From assembly GCA_963764585.1 (NCBI GenBank), contig CAVXTB010000003.1, forward strand, positions 1,302,001-1,366,000: DNA of 64,000 nucleotides, given 5' to 3'. Below are positions 32,425 to 44,136 of this stretch, one piece after another; the first letter of the stretch is position 1; each line of letters opens with the position of its first letter. The stretch is from JAOPZW01 sp963764585 (GTDB lineage Bacteria; Actinomycetota; Thermoleophilia; Solirubrobacterales; Solirubrobacteraceae). The position numbers and the translations under genes are program-made. The notes below the pieces were generated by a model. That model did no database searches, had not been told where the DNA came from, and worked only from the letters and a program-made list of their open reading frames with translations.

Positions 32425-34494
32425 ATGCACAGGGCGGACCGCGTCAGGAACGTCGCCCTCGTCGGCCATCGCGGCAGTGGAAAGACCTCGCTCAACGAGG
32501 CACTGCTCTACCAGGCCGGCGCCATCAACCGGCTGGGCTCGGTCGCCGAGGGCACCACAGCGTCAGACTCAGACCCCGACGAGCAGGCGCGCCAGATGTC
32601 GATCAGCGCGTCGCTGAGCTCGTTCGAGTGGGACGATCGCAAGATCAACCTCATCGACACGCCCGGTGAGCCCAGCTTCGTCGCCGACGCGATGAGCGCG
32701 CTGCGCGTGTGCGAGTCGGCCATCTTCGTCGTCAACGCGGTCATGGGCGTGGAGGTCAACACGAGCCGCCTGTGGCAGCGCGCCAAGGAGCTCGACCTCG
32801 CGCGCATGGTCTTCGTGAACATGCTCGACCGCGAGCGCGCCGACTTCTTCCGCACGCTCGAGTCGCTGAAGGGCGCCTTCGGCCCGCACGCCGTGGCGAC
32901 CGAGATCCCGATCGGCTCCGAGCACGAGGTCCGCGGCGTCATCGACCTCATCGACATGAAGGCCTACGAGTACTCCGGCGACGGACGCGAGAACTGCGCG
33001 GAGATCCCGATCCCCGACGAGCTCCAGGGGCAGGCGCAGGAGTACCGCGAGAAGCTCATGGACGAGGTCGCCGAGGTCTCCGATGCGCTGATGGAGCGCT
33101 ACCTCGAGGGTGAGGAGATCTCCCACGACGAGATCGTCACTGCGCTCAAGGACGGGACCAACCACGGCGGCATCTTCCCCGTGGTCTGTGGCGTGGCGAC
33201 CAAGAACCTCGGCACCAACCGGCTGCTCGACGCGATCGTCGAGGACCTCCCGAGCCCGGTCAAGCACGGGGCGCTCGAGCTGCCCGAGGTCACCCTCGAG
33301 CCCGACCCGGACAAGGAGCTCTTCGCCTACGTCTTCAAGACGAAGGCCGATCAGTTCGCCGGGCGGATCAACTTCTTTCGCGTCTACCAGGGCACCATGC
33401 GCCCCGACAACCATGTGCTCAACACCCGCGCGCACGCCAAGGAGCGCATCGGCACGCTGATCGTGCCCCAGGGGCGCGAGCAGGGCCACGCCGACGGGTT
33501 CGGCCCGGGCGACATCGGCGCCGTCGCCAAGCTCAAGGAGACGCGGGCGGGCGACTGGCTGGCGGCGCGCGACGAGCCGATCGTCATGCCGGCCATCCAG
33601 CTGCCCCAGCCGGTCATGGCCTTCGCGATCGAGCCCAAGGCCAAGGGCGACGAGGACAAGGTCTTCACCTCGCTGCGGCGCCTGCAGGAGGAGGACCCGA
33701 CCATCGACCTGCACCGCGACGCGCAGACCGGCGACCAGATCGTGGCCGGCCTGTCGCAGATCCACGTCGAGGTCGTGGTCGATCGCCTGAAGTCGCGCTT
33801 CGGCGCCGAGGTCACCCTCAAGCCGCCGCGCGTGCCCTACCAGGAGACGATCCGCAAGCCGGCCAAGGCGCACGGGCGCCACAAGAAGCAGACCGGCGGG
33901 CGCGGGCAGTTCGGCGACTGCCACATCGAGATCGAGCCGCTGGACGAAGGCAGCGGGTTCGAGTTCGTCAACGCCATCAAGGGCGGCGTCATCCCGCAGG
34001 GCTTCATCCCCGCCGTCGAGAAGGGCTGCGTGGACGCGCTGCAGCAGGGCGCCGTGGCGGGCTTCCCGGTCAAGGGGGTGCGCGTGCGCCTCTACGACGG
34101 CTCCTACCACTCGGTCGACTCCAGCGAGATGGCGTTCAAGATGGCCGGGTCGATCGCCATGAAGGAGGCGCTGGCGCAGGCCGGCGCGGTGCTGCTCGAG
34201 CCGATCATGCTCGTGACGCTCAGCGTCCCCGACGACGCGGTCGGCGAGGTCATCGGCGACCTCAACTCGCGGCGCGGGCGTCCGCAGGGCATGGAGCCCG
34301 CCGGCGGCATGACCGAGGTCAAGGCCGAGGTCCCGATGGCGGAGATGCTCACCTACGCACCCGACCTGCGCGCGCTGACCGGCGGGCAGGGCGACTACAC
34401 GATGGACTTCCTGCGCTACGAGGAGGTCCCGGCGCACCTGGCGCAGAAGGTCATCAGCGAGGCGAAGGACGAGGAGGAGGCGGTCAACGCCTGA
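32425..34494 (+). CDS. Elongation factor G-like protein (EF-G2 type), 689 aa
   Basis: Complete EF-G domain order: G domain (1-270), domain II, domain III, domain IV with GRGQFGDCHIEIEP and domain V. The GTPase motifs deviate. P-loop GHRGSGKTS is intact, but the switch I RGITI equivalent reads RQMSI, DTPGH is DTPGE (residues 78-82, catalytic His replaced by Glu) and NKxD is NMLD (132-135). Thus normal ribosome-triggered hydrolysis is doubtful. It resembles the actinobacterial EF-G2 group, not the translocase fusA, and no rpsL/rpsG/tuf neighbours exist. Confidence 0.9.
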   Translation: MHRADRVRNVALVGHRGSGKTSLNEALLYQAGAINRLGSVAEGTTASDSDPDEQARQMSISASLSSFEWDDRKINLIDTPGEPSFVADAMSALRVCESAIFVVNAVMGVEVNTSRLWQRAKELDLARMVFVNMLDRERADFFRTLESLKGAFGPHAVATEIPIGSEHEVRGVIDLIDMKAYEYSGDGRENCAEIPIPDELQGQAQEYREKLMDEVAEVSDALMERYLEGEEISHDEIVTALKDGTNHGGIFPVVCGVATKNLGTNRLLDAIVEDLPSPVKHGALELPEVTLEPDPDKELFAYVFKTKADQFAGRINFFRVYQGTMRPDNHVLNTRAHAKERIGTLIVPQGREQGHADGFGPGDIGAVAKLKETRAGDWLAARDEPIVMPAIQLPQPVMAFAIEPKAKGDEDKVFTSLRRLQEEDPTIDLHRDAQTGDQIVAGLSQIHVEVVVDRLKSRFGAEVTLKPPRVPYQETIRKPAKAHGRHKKQTGGRGQFGDCHIEIEPLDEGSGFEFVNAIKGGVIPQGFIPAVEKGCVDALQQGAVAGFPVKGVRVRLYDGSYHSVDSSEMAFKMAGSIAMKEALAQAGAVLLEPIMLVTLSVPDDAVGEVIGDLNSRRGRPQGMEPAGGMTEVKAEVPMAEMLTYAPDLRALTGGQGDYTMDFLRYEEVPAHLAQKVISEAKDEEEAVNA

Positions 34495-34510
34495 AGCGGC
34501 GCCGACCGGC

Positions 34511-34516
34511 TAGGCT
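34511..34516 (+). promoter_or_regulatory. -10 box TAGGCT for the gene at 34526
   Basis: TAGGCT, nine bases, GTG 34526. The alternative GTG at 34520 would be only three bases from the box. Confidence 0.5.
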
Positions 34517-34525
34517 GGGGTGCTC

Positions 34526-35206
34526 GTGACCCCCAAGTCCATCAGCACGAGCACCCCCGTGGTGTCCTGTGACGTGTGCGGCCGCACGCTGCTGCGCGGC
34601 GAGCAGGCCGACGTCTTCCTGGCCGGCGGCACGCGCCGCAACGTGTGCGAGCTGTGCACGCAGCGCGCCGCGCACGAGGGCTGGATCCGCGAGGGGCTCG
34701 ACGACGCCGCGGTGCGCTCGCGCGCCCACAACGGGCGCTCGCGATCGTTCCTGGCGCGCCTGCGCCAGCGCCGCGCCGACGCCCAGGCGCTGCAAGAGCA
34801 GCTCGAGTCCGAGCAGGCCGGCGAGGCGCCGCGGGTGCCGGAGCCGCTGCCCCAGGAGCCGCGCTCGGTGCACGCGGTGCCGACGAACGCCGACATGAAG
34901 ATGTCGCGGGCGCTCGACCTCTTCAACTCGAGCGCCCATCCGCGCACCGTGTCGGGCGTCGCGCGCTCGCTCGGCGCGCCGATCGTCGCCGTGCGGCCGT
35001 CGGCCACCGAGGGCAGCGTCGTGACGATCGTCGTCGGCTGGGAGCTCAGCTGGTATCGCTTCGAGGTCGATCTGGCCGACGAGGCCGCAGGCCCGCGCAA
35101 CACCGGCCAGGGGACCGAGCTCGCCGAGCTCGACCCCGCCGACCAGGTCCCCAATGCCGCCGCCGACGAGCACGGCCAGTTGCACCTCGTCGCGCAGCAC
35201 GCCTAG
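34526..35206 (+). CDS. Hypothetical protein with N-terminal zinc-ribbon-like motif, 226 aa
   Basis: Residues 10-45 contain two C-x2-C pairs (SCDVCGRTLL and NVCELC) about 24 residues apart, a probable zinc ribbon. A long basic/Gln-rich helix follows (ARLRQRRADAQALQEQLESE), then a C-terminal domain with MKMSRALDLFNSSAHPRTVS and VTIVVGWELSWYRFEVDL. No known family recognised. Start set at GTG 34526 by the promoter spacing. Confidence 0.75.
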   Translation: MTPKSISTSTPVVSCDVCGRTLLRGEQADVFLAGGTRRNVCELCTQRAAHEGWIREGLDDAAVRSRAHNGRSRSFLARLRQRRADAQALQEQLESEQAGEAPRVPEPLPQEPRSVHAVPTNADMKMSRALDLFNSSAHPRTVSGVARSLGAPIVAVRPSATEGSVVTIVVGWELSWYRFEVDLADEAAGPRNTGQGTELAELDPADQVPNAAADEHGQLHLVAQHA

Positions 35207-35249
35207 AGTCAACGAGCAGATGATCTCCTCGGCGACCGCCCTCGCATGA
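35204..35249 (+). promoter_or_regulatory. TAGAGT box and leaderless 9-codon mini-ORF
   Basis: TAGAGT (35204-35209) overlaps the previous stop codon and lies ten bases before ATG 35220. From there MISSATALA is encoded, ending in a TGA (35247-35249) that overlaps the ATG of the next gene (35246). It may be a leader whose translation delivers ribosomes to the 72-aa gene. Confidence 0.4.
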
Positions 35250-35464
35250 TCTACTCCGTCGTGCCCGAAGAGCTGGCCCCCGAGCTCTACGAGAGGCTCG
35301 TGGAGTACTACAAGGACGACCCGAACGTCAAGGTCATCATCGACCGGCGCAAGAGCGAGCGCCGGGCGCGCGGCGAGGAGCACGGCGGCGAGCACCGCGA
35401 GACCCGCGATCGCCGGCGCCCGCGCGTGCCGGGCGAGTTCCCGCCGCTCGACACGAGCGAGTGA
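35246..35464 (+). CDS. Small conserved hypothetical protein, 72 aa
   Basis: Starts MIYSVVPEELAPELYERLVE and has a KVIIDRRKSERR core followed by an Arg/Glu-rich tail (DRRRPRVPGEFPPLDTSE). No motif of known function; charge pattern suggests nucleic acid or protein binding. ATG overlaps the mini-ORF stop and its own TGA overlaps the RNase HI GTG. Confidence 0.7.
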   Translation: MIYSVVPEELAPELYERLVEYYKDDPNVKVIIDRRKSERRARGEEHGGEHRETRDRRRPRVPGEFPPLDTSE

Positions 35465-35862
35465 AGGTCGTCGTCCACGTCGACGGCGGCGCCCGCGGCA
35501 ATCCCGGGCCCGCGGCCGCCGCCGCGGTGCTCTGCACGCCCGACGGCGAGGTCCTCGACGAGGCGCACGAGCTGCTGGGCGTTGCGACCAACAACGTGGC
35601 CGAGTACCGCGGCCTGCTGCTCGGGCTCGCGCGCGCCCGCGCGGTCGGCGCCGACGAGGTCGAGGTCGTCAACGACTCAGAGCTCGTGGCCAAGCAGGTC
35701 AACGGCCAGTACAAGGTCAAGCACCCCGACATGCGTCCGCTCTACGAGCAGGCGCTTCAGGCTCTTGGCGCGTTCGAGCGCTGGAGCATCCGCTCGGTGC
35801 CGCGCGCGCAGAACGCGCAGGCCGATGCGCTGGTCAACCAGGCGCTGGACAGCGCCCGATAA
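35461..35862 (+). CDS. RNase HI-family protein, 133 aa
   Basis: RNase H fold with acidic catalytic residues in VHVDGGARGNPGPAAAAAV, ATNNVAEYRGLLLGL, VVNDSELVAKQVNGQY and RAQNAQADALVNQAL (D-E-D-D). Short archaeal/actinobacterial type lacking the basic protrusion of E. coli RnhA. Degrades RNA in RNA:DNA hybrids. GTG 35461 lies in a GTGA overlap with the upstream gene. Confidence 0.9.
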   Translation: MKVVVHVDGGARGNPGPAAAAAVLCTPDGEVLDEAHELLGVATNNVAEYRGLLLGLARARAVGADEVEVVNDSELVAKQVNGQYKVKHPDMRPLYEQALQALGAFERWSIRSVPRAQNAQADALVNQALDSAR

Positions 35863-35879
35863 CGCTCCAGATCCGCGCC

Positions 35880-37631
<1,752 letters not shown>

Positions 37632-37638
37632 GCGGCTG

Positions 37639-37670
37639 AGCGGCGCACGGCGCCCGGACCGCGCGCCGCT
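37639..37670 (+). terminator. Possible terminator hairpin after the GspE/PilB gene
   Basis: AGCGGCGC (37639-37646) pairs with GCGCCGCT (37663-37670) around 16 nt. It begins eight bases after the stop codon, with no T-run. The rest of the 134-bp convergent gap holds only a short CCTAC-N5-GTAGG palindrome at 37741-37755. Confidence 0.35.
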
Positions 37671-37765
37671 GAGAAAGGAACGCGCGCGGGACGGTCGCGG
37701 GAAGGGATCTCGGTACGGCCGGCCCCGCGCGCCCCGCTAGCCTACACGACGTAGGACTGCGCTTC

Positions 37766-38326
37766 CTAGAAGTGCCCGGCGAGGGCGTCGGCCGTGACCT
37801 TGCGGTGATCCTCGGGGTCCGGGCGCAGGATCATGACCTCGGCCGGCACCTGCTCGAGCAGCCATTCGAGGTCGTCGCTGCTGAGTCCCTTGCGCGAGCT
37901 GGAGGTGGCCGACACGATCACGCGGTCGACGTGCTCCTCCTCGAGGAGCCGCCGCAGCGCATCGCGGTACGTGCGGCCCCGGATGATGCGAGCGTCGACC
38001 GGGACGCCCTGCGCGGCCGCGCGCTGCTCGATGGCCTCGAGCAGGGGCATCGCCGACAGGCACTGTGCCGGGAGCGGCGCGTCGAGCGGCAGATGGCGCG
38101 GCACGCGCGCCAGGTAGGCGGGCATGATCGTCGCGCCCTCGACGCGAGCCAGTCGGACCGCGGCGTCGAAGGCGCGCCGCGAGATCGCGGTGCCGGTGAA
38201 TGGCACGAGGATCCGGCGCGTGCCGTGCGGCAGCTTCTTGTGACCGTTGCGTCCGTTCGGGGGCAGGAACCAGCCGCCGACCAGGCCGACGGCGAGCGCG
38301 ACGACGATGAGTGCGATCTCGGTCAT
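37766..38326 (-). CDS. Membrane-anchored universal stress (Usp)-like protein, 186 aa
   Basis: One N-terminal helix (EIALIVVALAVGLVGGWFL) is followed by a Usp-like domain: RRILVPFTGTAISRRAFDAA, then DALRRLLEEEHVDRVIVSAT and a final VPAEVMILRP strand. The classic ATP-binding G-x2-G-x9-GS signature is not clear. ATG overlaps the stop of the KdpD sensor gene (ATGA), making it the last gene of the kdp operon. Probably assists the K+ sensing module, as Usp domains bind nucleotides or c-di-AMP in KdpD proteins (inference). Confidence 0.8.
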   Translation of the reverse strand: MTEIALIVVALAVGLVGGWFLPPNGRNGHKKLPHGTRRILVPFTGTAISRRAFDAAVRLARVEGATIMPAYLARVPRHLPLDAPLPAQCLSAMPLLEAIEQRAAAQGVPVDARIIRGRTYRDALRRLLEEEHVDRVIVSATSSSRKGLSSDDLEWLLEQVPAEVMILRPDPEDHRKVTADALAGHF

Positions 38327-39494
38327 GGGGTCTTCTCGTGTCTCTGGGATCGGTCGGCGACGATGCGAACGTCGACGCCGGGGAGCCGCTCCATGAGGGC
38401 TTGGGGGAGGGGGGTGCGCAGGCGGGCCAGGCCGCGCGCAGGGCGCGAGCGGCCGAGCAGCAGGTAGGTGCTGCCGCGGTCGCGTGCGACGCGCGCGACC
38501 GTGTCGGCGATGTCGTCGCCGGGCGCGACGATCAGGTTGGCCCCGAGCACGGAGGCGAGCTGGCGCAGCGCGGCGAGCTGGCGCTCCAGGTCGGGGTTCG
38601 GATCGCGGCCGGGCGGGCTCACCCACAGCAGGTCGAGCTGGGCGCCCAGCCGTTGGGACGAGCGCCAGGCGCGGCGGACGAGCCGCTGCGCGCCGGGGTA
38701 GGGCTCGACGAGCGCGAGCAGGCGCTCGCCGACGGCCTGGGGTCCGTCGGCCGCGAGGTCGTCCTCGCGCGTGCCGACGACCTCGGTGACCAGGCGCTTG
38801 GACTCGACCTCCTCGGCCACCTGGCGCAGCGCGACCTCGCGCAGCGCCGAGAGGTTCTCGATGCGGAAGAAGCCGTTGAGGGCGGCGTCGATGCGCTCGG
38901 GCTTGTAGACCTTGCCGGCGCGCAGCCGCGCCAGCAGCGCCTCGGGGCTCATGTCGATGAGCACGACCTCGTCGGCGCGGCCGAGCACGGAGTCGGGAAC
39001 CGTCTCGCGGACGCGCACGCCGCTGAGCTCGGCGACCTGGTCGTTGAGCGACTCGAGGTGCTGGACGTTGACGGTCGAGAGGACGTCGATGCCGGCGTCG
39101 AGCAGGTCCTCGATGTCCTCGTAGCGCTTCTCGTGCTCGAGGCCCGGCGCGTTGCTGTGCGCGAGCTCGTCGACGAGCGCGAGCTCGGGCGCGCGGCGCA
39201 GAACCGCCGGGAGGTCCATATCCCAGAGCTCCGTGCCGCGGTAGTCGACGCGCCGCTGCGGCACCGTCGGGACGCCGTCCGCCAGCGCCGCCGTCTCGTG
39301 GCGCCCGTGCGTCTCGACGAGGCCGATCACCACGTCACGCCCGGCCTCGAGCTCGGCGCGGCCCTCCTGGAGCATGCGGTAGGTCTTGCCGACTCCCGCG
39401 GCCATGCCGAGGAAGATCGTGTAGTGCCCGCGCCCGGGCTTCGGGCGCTGACGGGCGGCGTCGGGGCCTCGCTCAGTGGCGGGCATCACCGTGC

Positions 39495-39498
<4 letters not shown>
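38323..39498 (-). CDS. kdpD: KdpD sensor half (KdpD domain + Usp domain, no kinase), 391 aa
   Basis: Residues 25-235 form the KdpD domain with Walker A GMAAGVGKTYRML (31-43) and the B-like motif LALVDELAHSNAPG; NVQHLESLNDQVAELSGVRV is characteristic. Residues 255-391 are a Usp-like domain (GAQLDLLWVSP ... YLLLGRSRP). The protein stops where E. coli KdpD enters its four helices, GAF and kinase. Those parts are encoded separately at 47406-48794. GTG 39498 overlaps the kdpB stop; ATG 39486 is an alternative. Confidence 0.9.
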
Positions 39499-41551
<2,053 letters not shown>

Positions 41552-41555
<4 letters not shown>

Positions 41556-42154
41556 CGTGACCTGTCGAGGGCGAGGTTGAGCTCGAGGACGTTCACGCCG
41601 GGCTCGCCGATGACGCCGAGGAAGCGCCCGTCGGTGTTGGCGGCGATGAGGTCGTCGACGCGCTCGAGCGGGATGCGGCGCACGGCGGCGATGCGATGGG
41701 CCTGGATGAGGGCGTTGGCCTTGGAGATGTGCGGGTCGACGCCGGAGGCGGAGGTGGTCACCGCGTCGACGGGGACCTTCGCCGGTGTGAGGCCGGGGTC
41801 GTACTTGCGCTCGAGGTCGAGGTAGGAGGCCAGCGCGTCGCGGAAGAAGAACCGCCCGACGGCGGAGTTGGGCCCGCGGTTGGAGAAGGCCGTCGCGGTC
41901 GCGCTGTAGTCGGTGTTCGACGGGCGCGGCTGGAAGTAGCGCGGGTTCGGCTTGCCGCCGCGCAGCGTGAACGGCCTGGCGATCAGGCTCGAGCCGACGA
42001 CCTTGCCGTCGACCTTGACCTGCGAGCCGTCGGCCTTGTTCGGGAAGGCCACCTGGGAGATCCCGGTCATGACCAGCGGGTAGCCGACCCCGAGCAGGAC
42101 CGTCAGGACGACGATCGCGAGGACGGCGGTAGTGAGTTCGTTACGGAGCTTCAT
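41552..42154 (-). CDS. kdpC: K+-transporting ATPase subunit KdpC, 200 aa
   Basis: Single N-terminal helix (TTAVLAIVVLTVLLGVGYPL) and the conserved extracytoplasmic pattern ANALIQAHRIAAVRRIPLER, then VDDLIAANTDGRFLGVIGEP with VNVLELNLAL. Assembly/stabilising subunit of the Kdp complex. Encoded between kdpA and kdpB: two bases after the kdpA stop and overlapping kdpB. Confidence 0.96.
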
Positions 42155-42156
42155 GG

Positions 42157-43887
42157 CTAGAAGAGGCGGTCGGTCATGCCCTGGACGACGGGTCCGAGCA
42201 GGAAGGCGGGGAAGAAGGTGAGCGCGCCGATCAGCACGACCGTGCCGCCGAGCAGCACGGCGAAGGTCGGCGTGTCGGTGCGCAGCGTGCCCAAGCCGGC
42301 GGGGGAGACGCGCTTGGTCGCGAGGCTGCCCGCCACCGCGAGCACGAGCAGGATCGGCAGGAAGCGCGCGCCGAGCATGGTCACGCCGCCGAGCAGGTCG
42401 GCGAAGGTGATCCCGTGCGCGCCGATGTTGCCCGGGGCGGGCTGGTAGTAGCCGGTGTAGCCCGCGAAGGCCGAGCCGTTGTTGTTGGCCTGCGACATGT
42501 AGGCGTACAGCGACTCGCTGAAGCCCTGTGGGCCCGACGCGAAGATCGAAGGCCCGCCGTACTTGGTCGCCAGGGCGAAGAACGTGCCCATCAGGACCGC
42601 CAGCGGCGTGACGAGCACCCCGAGCGAGACGAGCTTGATCTCGCGCGCCTCGATCTTCTTGCCGAGGAACTCGGGCGTGCGCCCGACCATCAGGCCGCCG
42701 ATGAAGACGGCGAGCAGGACGTAGAGCAGCATCGTGTACAGGCCGGTGCCGACGCCGCCGAAGACCGACTCGCCGTAGCCGAGGTCGACCATCGGGACGA
42801 GGCCGCCGATGCCGGTCAGCGACTCGAAGGCCGCGTTGACCGCGCCGCACGACGTGACCGTGGTGATCGCGGTCCACAGCGCGGAGTTGGCGATGCCGAA
42901 GCGCTGCTCCTTGCCCTCGAGGTTGCCGCCCGTCGAGCCGTCGATGATCCCGGTGTGCACGCCGGCGGCGTGCTGGGCGGGGGTCCCGTGCTGCTCGGCG
43001 ATGTAGACGACGACGACGCTGGCGATGAAGAGCGCCGCCATGGTCGCGAAGATCCCCCACCCCTGGCGGCGGCTGCCGACCATGCGCCCATACGTGTAGG
43101 TCAGCGACGCCGGGATGCAGAGGATGAGGAACATCTCGATGAGGTTCGAGAGGCCGGTCGGGTTCTCGAAGGGGAACGACGAGTTGACGTTGAAGAAGCC
43201 GCCGCCATTGGTGCCGAGCTCCTTGATCGCCTCCTGCGAGGCGACCGGCCCGCGCGCGAGGTCGGCGACCGAGCCGCCCAGCGTCTGCACGACGCCCTGC
43301 GAGACGAGCACGAGCGCGCCGATGATCGAGATCGGCAGCAGGACGTAGAAGGACGCCCGGATGAGGTCCTGCCAGAAGTTGCCGAGCACCGGGTTGGCGC
43401 TGCGGCGGGCGATGATGCCGCGGATCAGCGCGATCGCGACGGCGATGCCGGTGGCCGCAGAGACGAAGTTCTGCACGGCCAGCCCGGCCATCTGGCTGAA
43501 GTAGGAGAGCGTGGTCTCGCCGCCGTAGTACTGCCAGTTCGTGTTGGTGACGAACGACGAGGCGGTGTTGAAGCTCAGGTCCCAGGTACCGGAGTGGAAG
43601 TTCCCCGGGTTGAATGGGTGCAGCGTCTGGGTGCGCAGGATGATGAACAGCAGCAGCCATCCCGCCAGCGAGAAGAAGATGACGCCGCGCGCGTAGGCCT
43701 TCCAATCCTGGCCGCGTGTCGGGTCGACGCGCAGCAGGCGGTAGGTACCGCGCTCGAGCGGGCCCACGACAGGGTCGAGGAACGTCCGCTCGCCGCGGAA
43801 CACGTGCGCCATGTAGCCGCCGAGCACCGGCACGACGGCGACGATGAGCGCGCAGAAGATCGCGATCTGAACGAAGCCCTGGACCAT
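42157..43887 (-). CDS. kdpA: K+-transporting ATPase subunit KdpA, 576 aa
   Basis: Ten-helix K+-selective channel-like subunit of the Kdp pump. Four pore-loop regions are recognisable, for example ASSFVTNTNWQYYGGETTLS, ELGTNGGGFFNVNSSFPFEN, TSCGAVNAAFESLTGIGG and QANNNGSAFAGYTGY. Length is normal for the family (about 550-580). Begins seven bases after kdpF. Confidence 0.97.
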   Translation of the reverse strand: MVQGFVQIAIFCALIVAVVPVLGGYMAHVFRGERTFLDPVVGPLERGTYRLLRVDPTRGQDWKAYARGVIFFSLAGWLLLFIILRTQTLHPFNPGNFHSGTWDLSFNTASSFVTNTNWQYYGGETTLSYFSQMAGLAVQNFVSAATGIAVAIALIRGIIARRSANPVLGNFWQDLIRASFYVLLPISIIGALVLVSQGVVQTLGGSVADLARGPVASQEAIKELGTNGGGFFNVNSSFPFENPTGLSNLIEMFLILCIPASLTYTYGRMVGSRRQGWGIFATMAALFIASVVVVYIAEQHGTPAQHAAGVHTGIIDGSTGGNLEGKEQRFGIANSALWTAITTVTSCGAVNAAFESLTGIGGLVPMVDLGYGESVFGGVGTGLYTMLLYVLLAVFIGGLMVGRTPEFLGKKIEAREIKLVSLGVLVTPLAVLMGTFFALATKYGGPSIFASGPQGFSESLYAYMSQANNNGSAFAGYTGYYQPAPGNIGAHGITFADLLGGVTMLGARFLPILLVLAVAGSLATKRVSPAGLGTLRTDTPTFAVLLGGTVVLIGALTFFPAFLLGPVVQGMTDRLF

Positions 43888-43894
43888 CGCGGCC

Positions 43895-43984
43895 TCAGAA
43901 CCTCTCGCCGCGCAGCAGCGCGTAGATCAGATAGACGCAGATGAGCGCGGACACGACCACGCCGAGCAGGTTCGAGCCGCTCAT
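43895..43984 (-). CDS. kdpF: K+-transporting ATPase small subunit KdpF, 29 aa
   Basis: Too short for usual gene tables. Read on the minus strand it gives MSGSNLLGVVVSALICVYLI then YALLRGERF, one transmembrane helix with the LLRGERF end typical of KdpF. ATG 43984-43982 overlaps the stop of the upstream 26-aa ORF (ATGA), and kdpA starts seven bases downstream. KdpF stabilises the complex. Confidence 0.88.
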   Translation of the reverse strand: MSGSNLLGVVVSALICVYLIYALLRGERF

Positions 43985-44061
43985 ACGCGCTCGATCCCTT
44001 CGATGAGGAGCGCCAGCACCGCGAAGACACCCACGGCGAGCGCAATGGCAATCACGTCCAT
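43981..44061 (-). CDS. 26-aa transmembrane microprotein upstream of kdpF
   Basis: Encodes MDVIAIALAVGVFAVLALLI then EGIERV, a single hydrophobic helix with a charged C-terminus. Its TGA overlaps the kdpF ATG. Similar tiny one-helix ORFs of the MD(I/V)-helix-(E/R)xxERL type are, as I recall, often seen at this position before kdpF in other phyla. Probably the true first gene of the kdp operon and perhaps a further pump subunit. Not annotated by most gene finders. Confidence 0.65.
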   Translation of the reverse strand: MDVIAIALAVGVFAVLALLIEGIERV

Positions 44062-44136
44062 GCAGACATGGTCGGGCGCGCGTCTCAAGGCGCTGTCGAG
44101 AAGCGCGCTGCGGTCATACAGATTGTGTGAAGACGG

